The position numbers and the translations under genes were made by a program. This document shows, one piece after another, positions 62,701 through 64,000 of a stretch of 64,000 nt of DNA. The DNA lies in assembly GCA_903813345.2 (NCBI GenBank), contig CAIIXF020000001.1, forward strand, positions 35,681,366-35,745,365. The letters run 5' to 3'. The notes under the pieces were generated by a model. That model made no database searches. It saw only the letters and a program-made list of their open reading frames with translations, and was not told the origin of the DNA. The DNA is from Owenia fusiformis. Taxonomy: Eukaryota; Annelida; Polychaeta; Sabellida; Oweniidae. Within the stretch, counting starts at the first letter, position 1. Each line of letters begins with the position of its first letter.

Positions 62701-64000
62701 GTCCAACAACATCCACAGAAATGTCTACACAAAGTCCAACAACATCCACAGAAATGTCTACACAAGGTCCAACAACACCCACAGAAATGTCTACACAAAG
62801 TCCAACAACATCCACAGAAATGACCACACAAGGTTCAACAACATCCACAGAAATGTCCACACAAGATCCCATAACATCCACGAAGCTGTCCACAGAAGGT
62901 CCAAAAGTAACCACAGGCATGTTCACATCATTAGCACTATCAGGGGGTGGAATCGCGTAGAGTATTTTCGTGGAATACAAACCAAGCAAGTATTTCTAGG
63001 AAAATACTCCTTGCATTTCCACTCATTGACTATACTGTGTTGAATGATGCAACACTTTTTATACATAAAAAGATGCTTAACTATTTTCTCCGTGGCAATT
63101 TTTCGTTATTCCTTTTTGTTTGGATTTTAACACCATACAATGGCGAATCAAGAAGATAACAAGGGGGGGGGGGCAAATTTTGAGTCATGAAAAAATGAGC
63201 CCTTATAACCCAAAATTGGGCCCAATTTTGATAATTTGGCCTAAACATTTTTTGAGGCCCAAGTTTTGAGGCCCTACAAAATTTTTGAGCCCGAAAATTG
63301 TTTGGTGCCCTAAAAGAATTTCTGGGCCCACAAAAGGGAAGGGGGCAGCCATGGGTCCCCCTGGATCCGCCAGTGCCATAACAATAACTACCCAATATGC
63401 AACTTTTAACCGAGTAGAAAATTATTATCAAACTGAGGAAATGACAGAAGTTTTCAATAGTATTAAATAGTAGTAAAGGACGCCTGCGCCGTTTACAGTA
63501 ACTTCGCCTTTGATCAAAACTGGGTAACAACAGAATTCCTACAAAATCATGAATGAAATAGCTATTGCATAGAGTCCTTTATTTTGTCAAAATTTAAGTA
63601 TATTTCAAGTTAAAAAATGAATTGTGCTAAATTATTGCTATTTCTTCGTAAAATGTCATGCTCCGGCCTATTGCCAAAATTATTCGATTGCACCCTATGG
63701 TATTATGTTTTAACTGACGTGGTTTGTTACAGAGTGTGCTCGTTCTCAATGTCAACATAATGGAACATGCTATGGCGATGCCACTAGATTTACATGCAAT
63801 TGTACCTCATCATACAGAGGTGACTTCTGTGAAATAGGTAAACAGATAAATAGTAGCCGGGACAGAACAAGTCAAAGCATTCCTAACTTACAAAATCTTT
63901 TGTTAAAGTCATAATCAATTAGTAGGTCAGAATTCAAGAAACAATCCCTAAATTTAGCTTGTATCAAATATCACAAATGAGACATATTTTTAGGTGGTGT
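38674..64000 (+). CDS. Mosaic secreted/cell-surface protein: PAN-CLECT-PAN-EGF-mucin-EGF (runs off right edge)
   Basis: Exons that join in frame: 38674-38725, 46215-46280, 47695-47943, 52028-52208, 54255-54460, 56661-56888, 58554-58682, 62233-~62946, 63733-63837, and probably 63994->64000. All introns are phase 1 except the one splitting the lectin domain (phase 2). Order: signal peptide (MDHIFVIYLFITIVTMKG), short Cys segment, PAN-like, C-type lectin, PAN-like, EGF, Thr/Ser/Pro mucin repeat, EGF. Such mosaics are usually adhesion, recognition or mucus proteins, acting outside the cell; the ligand is unknown. No membrane segment is seen, but the C-terminus lies outside the window. The uncertain points are the exact donor of the mucin exon and the last exon. 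Intron 1 is 7.5 kb and holds a whole foldback element; all exons keep open frames, so the gene looks intact. Confidence 0.88.
39730..40795. repeat. Tandem array, three ~340-370-bp units with ATGGCCGCCAT core
   Basis: Units share GTTCAACATCAATACAGAAA, AAAAGCTCGCCTATTTTCAA, ATGGCCGCCATTTTTGTCTC and TTCAGGTGTCCTGCATTGTA, with cores at 39930, 40268 and 40636. They lie immediately left of foldback element B, in intron 1 of the lectin/mucin gene. Confidence 0.8.
41860..42010. repeat. Short degenerate minisatellite
   Basis: About four ~31-36-bp units of ATACCAAATATCCAAATATA + AGACCAATGC in the middle of foldback element B. Open frames across it are artefacts. Confidence 0.6.
42560..44750 (+). mobile_element. 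Decayed LINE with reverse transcriptase, possibly restriction-like-endonuclease type
   Basis: Plus-strand pieces in order: FFENLYRLTSNLLGNQKSAH and PFDQSDFKLDEVRTIIRKAQ before the RT (~43090-43335), KGVTYRVYKNCGKLLIHLWR (~43340), EGKIFWAIMVKRR (~43530), SVPHQLILEVQ (~43710), the catalytic-type box RAFMDDITVMTRSV (~43980), PMQFKIKGKQIPTVHDKRIK (~44140), DKWLKAIDSSHISG and a Cys-containing LSTPSNLRLWGKEETANCPK near 44460-44515 like the zinc knuckle that precedes a restriction-like endonuclease. This order matches a metazoan LINE family that I recall with these motifs; its clade (R2/NeSL/Hero-like) is tentative. Many stops and frame changes; dead. It lies inside foldback element B. Confidence 0.75.
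46215..46280 (+). CDS. Exon 2: short Cys-containing segment
   Basis: After TTTTGTAG, codes for DVNGYCPVTPSSDCSCYEMH plus WA, then GCAA|GTAAGT. Three cysteines in 22 residues. It begins about 27 bp beyond the right end of foldback element B. No domain recognised. Confidence 0.75.
46625..46765. repeat. Small hairpin repeat
   Basis: The arms ATATCCTATGATTTTGAGGA and ...AATCATAGGATGTTC enclose a second inverted core (GATATCTGCACGAGAG / GAACGAGTGCATATATC). Lies in intron 2 of the lectin/mucin gene. Confidence 0.7.
46770..47043. mobile_element. Short MITE with internal palindromic iterons
   Basis: The ends ATTATCCTACACTTACAAGG and complement CACTAAGTGTAGGATAATAT are inverted repeats (with GTACTGAATGTATAATA further in). 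Inside are three copies of the palindrome GGAGTATATCGTAACGATAT + CCTCC (46868-46892, 46908-46933, 46937-46964). Confidence 0.75.
47100..47305. repeat. Fragment related to the 26863-27575 MITE
   Basis: Matches 27040-27275 (ATTTACTCAAAAGAGGATCT, TGCATGAAAAGATTATTCAA, GAAAACAATGGAT). Only the loop portion of the MITE is present. Confidence 0.7.
47695..47943 (+). CDS. Exon 3: PAN/apple-like domain 1
   Basis: Six cysteines in the spacing of a PAN-like fold: HQCLGQ, AACDSACEADSLC, TLQCDGWGHIGC. The segment SLCKTYNYNFKTLQC is the usual CxxFxYxxxxxxC-type PAN core. Bounded by TTTCAG and GGA|GTAAGT. Domain call from pattern only. Confidence 0.8.
48063..48750. mobile_element. MITE family Q, copy 2
   Basis: Inverted ends ...TCTCTTAAACCA / TGGTTTAAGAGAAA... 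with AAAACATTCTG / CAGAATGTTTT inside; the outer GTATCGATA word is also shared in reverse with copy 1 (25492-26180). The two copies are alike along their length. Located in intron 3 of the lectin/mucin gene. Confidence 0.75.
49516..50074. mobile_element. Internally deleted mariner (same family as 16994-17960)
   Basis: The ends CAGGGTGGTCAAAACAAAAC and complement TTTTTTTGACCACCCTG are flanked by TA on both sides. The interior keeps only a transposase C-terminus (RPYLLRNAFG...TVQVCLQRN), as in the longer copy. 559 bp, non-autonomous. Confidence 0.85.
50080..50995. other. Intron 3 segment, GC-richer, unassigned
   Basis: Sequence around 50330-50860 is less AT-rich than its surroundings. The open frames here have no recognised domain. 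Possibly a very old element. Confidence 0.3.
51000..51535. mobile_element. Hairpin MITE with CCAATATGGCGG near its axis
   Basis: The left arm (GGCTTACTTTTGGT, GTAAGTATTGGAGCGCT, GATCAAGACTTGTAA, CCAATATGGCGG) is repeated in reverse at 51330-51535, with the axis near 51285. A one-arm relative is at 32935-33220. Confidence 0.8.
52028..52208 (+). CDS. Exon 4: C-type lectin domain, N-terminal half
   Basis: Shows CYWISDSSDTQSFADAQAKC followed by KALGGQLAEIDLPDEQIFL, the classical start of a CTLD (FxxAxxxCxxxGGxLAxI). The donor GTCGG|GTATGT leaves phase 2, matching exon 5. Confidence 0.92.
53042..53577. mobile_element. Hairpin MITE with a 98-bp duplication in one arm
   Basis: The ends GTTTACACGCCCGGTGATCG and complement CTATCACCGGGCGTGGTTTAC are inverted repeats, with long matching arms (AATTGCCAAATGAATAGG, GCAGTGCATGGCAAAATATG). 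The left arm contains the segment twice (53140-53237 and 53238-53335), the right arm once. Intron 4 of the lectin/mucin gene. Confidence 0.8.
53700..54045. mobile_element. Small hairpin MITE
   Basis: Inverted arms: AAGAACAATAAGCCC, CAAATTATATGCTCATGTG and AGCTCATCCAAGCGCA on the left match the complement at 53925-54030. It lies next to the 53-kb hairpin MITE. Confidence 0.75.
54255..54460 (+). CDS. Exon 5: C-type lectin domain, C-terminal half
   Basis: Contains YVWIGLSND (WIGL motif), GWNNGTAPDFVSW, EPALSSYCV and PCSTSLPYMCE. The usual EPN sugar/Ca2+ motif is EPA here, and the WND motif is replaced by KWVTEPC. Classical Ca2+-dependent sugar binding at site 2 is therefore doubtful. Confidence 0.92.
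55436..55735. mobile_element. Iteron-rich MITE, short copy
   Basis: Matches the complement of 61100-61437 (TTCATGGTTGTGCGGTATTT; TCGATTTGATTGGTCG). It carries about seven copies of CACCTGCGGAATATG-type words in both orientations. Confidence 0.7.
55741..56513. mobile_element. MITE with TATCACACCAAAC ends, rich in GAACG words
   Basis: The ends ACCCTACTATCACACCAAAC and complement GTTTGGTGTGATAGGGGGGT are inverted repeats. The interior repeats GAACG/GGACGTACT words at short spacing. Right-end relatives occur at 26185-26302 and 57045-57315. Confidence 0.8.
56661..56888 (+). CDS. Exon 6: PAN/apple-like domain 2
   Basis: Codes for GQCRLRDKQDM...HSCTRSCFLDSNCFWAMYN...YYCDFVNSG...YEKVCPG with six cysteines. 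CxxxCxxxxxCxxxxYNxxxxxC is the PAN pattern. Bounded by TTTCCAG and CCAG|GTAAGA. Only moderately similar to exon 3. Confidence 0.85.
57045..57440. mobile_element. Partial copies of the TATCACACCAAAC-end MITE
   Basis: 57045-57315 matches the right third of 55741-56513 (ACGCGTTATACGAC, TTTTAGACATATTTC) and ends TTCGGTGTGATAGGGCGG. It is followed by a left-end-like segment ACACACCAGACAAGTTTTCA and GAACG-type words in the other sense (57320-57440), suggesting two neighbouring insertions or a rearranged copy. Confidence 0.65.
57820..58010. repeat. Dispersed repeat segment
   Basis: Contains TTTTGTATTGACTA, CAGGTCAGGTACAGTTTAAA and ACTATTCTACTATTGAATGA; relatives occur near 33395-33470 and 36265-36345. 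Family unknown. Confidence 0.5.
58554..58682 (+). CDS. Exon 7: EGF-like domain 1
   Basis: Six cysteines: VCRQNGFCLHDGKC...GPCFCQPGYTGEQCETG. The CxCxxGYTGxxC end is diagnostic of EGF. NFT is a possible N-glycosylation site. Acceptor TTTTAG, donor ACAG|GTATGG. Confidence 0.92.
59699..60530. mobile_element. Palindromic MITE, family P (copy 2)
   Basis: The inverted ends ATACTCTCCTCTATACGTTT (left) and complement CTTATGGATGGGGAGTGTAT (right) enclose the same interior as 22258-23070 (TTGGCAACCTTAGCTCACCC; GGTTTGCCGCAAGTCATATG; CACAGGAGGCGAAAAATGAT). In intron 7 of the lectin/mucin gene. Confidence 0.8.
60653..61437. mobile_element. Iteron-rich MITE, long copy
   Basis: The ends TTGTTACGAGGTAA and complement TTACGCGTAACAAC are inverted. 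Both subterminal parts carry repeated ACCTGCGGAATATGCCATAT-type words in both orientations (notably 60705-60760 and 61200-61375). Related to 55436-55735. No transposase. Confidence 0.75.
61567..61670. mobile_element. Half copy of the 13860-14345 hairpin MITE
   Basis: AAAATTGTACCTTTGAGCCT, TTTTGTTCACAAACGAACCG and GGCCATCACCAGTGAGATTA match one outer arm of the earlier element. Confidence 0.6.
62233..62946 (+). CDS. Exon 8: Thr/Ser/Pro mucin-like tandem repeat
   Basis: About 20 tandem 33-nt units code for the 11-residue repeat TTQGPTTTTEV with variants (TTQDP, STQSP, TSTEM). It has no Cys and is dense in Thr/Pro, so is expected to be heavily O-glycosylated and extended. Acceptor GTAATAG at 62232. 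The donor is uncertain: the phase-1 site at 62946|GTGGAA is chosen because it keeps the frame to exon 9; an earlier site near 62898 is possible. The frame otherwise stops at 62958-62960. Confidence 0.82.
63138..63375. mobile_element. Short MITE with CACTGGCGGATCC-type ends
   Basis: The left CAATGGCGAATC and the complement of the right end, CACTGGCGGATCCAGGGGG, are inverted repeats flanked by an exact CCATA (63133-63137 and 63376-63380). 238 bp with G runs and GAGGCCC/GGGCCC words; no coding. It lies in intron 8. Frames reading through it are artefacts. Confidence 0.65.
63733..63837 (+). CDS. Exon 9: EGF-like domain 2
   Basis: ECARSQCQHNGTCYGDATRF then TCNCTSSYRGDFCEIG, six cysteines in EGF spacing. 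NGT and NCT are possible N-glycosylation sites. Acceptor TTACAG, donor ATAG|GTAAAC, phase 1. A further TTTTTAG acceptor before 63994 suggests another exon at the window edge. Confidence 0.92.
   Translation, partial: SVLVLNVNIMEHAMAMPLDLHAIVPHHTEVTSVK

Noticed and set aside
62201-62989. Long Cys/Val-rich antisense open frames over the mucin exon
   Set aside because: A 33-nt repeat keeps antisense frames open by periodicity. The plus frame has matching splice phase and mucin composition, so the antisense frames are shadows.

Overview
This is a metazoan nuclear window, AT-rich and crowded with transposable elements. It has spliced genes with GT-AG introns, no bacterial features, and no rRNA or tRNA genes that I could find. 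A secreted AA15-type chitin-active monooxygenase, a PAN/C-type-lectin/EGF/mucin mosaic gene and a wide mix of DNA transposons point to a marine invertebrate. A lophotrochozoan such as a mollusc is my best guess, but the sequence alone does not settle this.

Three host genes can be assembled exon by exon. (1) On the minus strand, <1-7558, the 5' part of an unrecognised basic, charged protein (five exons, 196 codons, continuing off the left edge). Its 5.5-kb first intron holds a Transib-like element and a decayed LINE. (2) On the minus strand, 29635-32607, a complete three-exon gene for a 309-residue secreted AA15 lytic polysaccharide monooxygenase with a C-terminal Cys-rich tail. (3) On the plus strand, 38674->64000, a large secreted or cell-surface protein built almost wholly from phase-1 exons: signal peptide, short Cys segment, PAN-like domain, C-type lectin domain on two exons, second PAN-like domain, EGF, an 11-residue-repeat mucin exon, EGF, and a probable further exon at the right edge.

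The rest is repeat-derived. About 7.6-29.6 kb has no host gene. It contains a 4.9-kb foldback element with ~350-bp monomers in both arms (8.8-13.7 kb), a hairpin MITE, a G-rich dimeric array (15.2-16.7 kb), a mariner copy (17.0-18.0 kb), a 31-bp minisatellite (19.4-19.85 kb), a pogo-like MITE, a palindromic MITE, diverged tandem arrays and more MITEs. Between genes 2 and 3 lie half-MITEs, a TTAA-flanked MITE and a second mariner family. The introns of gene 3 hold a second foldback element (40.8-46.2 kb) carrying a decayed RT-bearing LINE, plus many hairpin MITEs.

The most notable features are: a 1.88-kb element with 71-bp inverted repeats starting CACGGTG and an exact 5-bp duplication (Transib/RAG-like); two unrelated foldback elements that both use inverted arrays of ~350-bp monomers carrying octamer motifs; several MITE families rich in short internal iterons; and the mosaic lectin/mucin gene.
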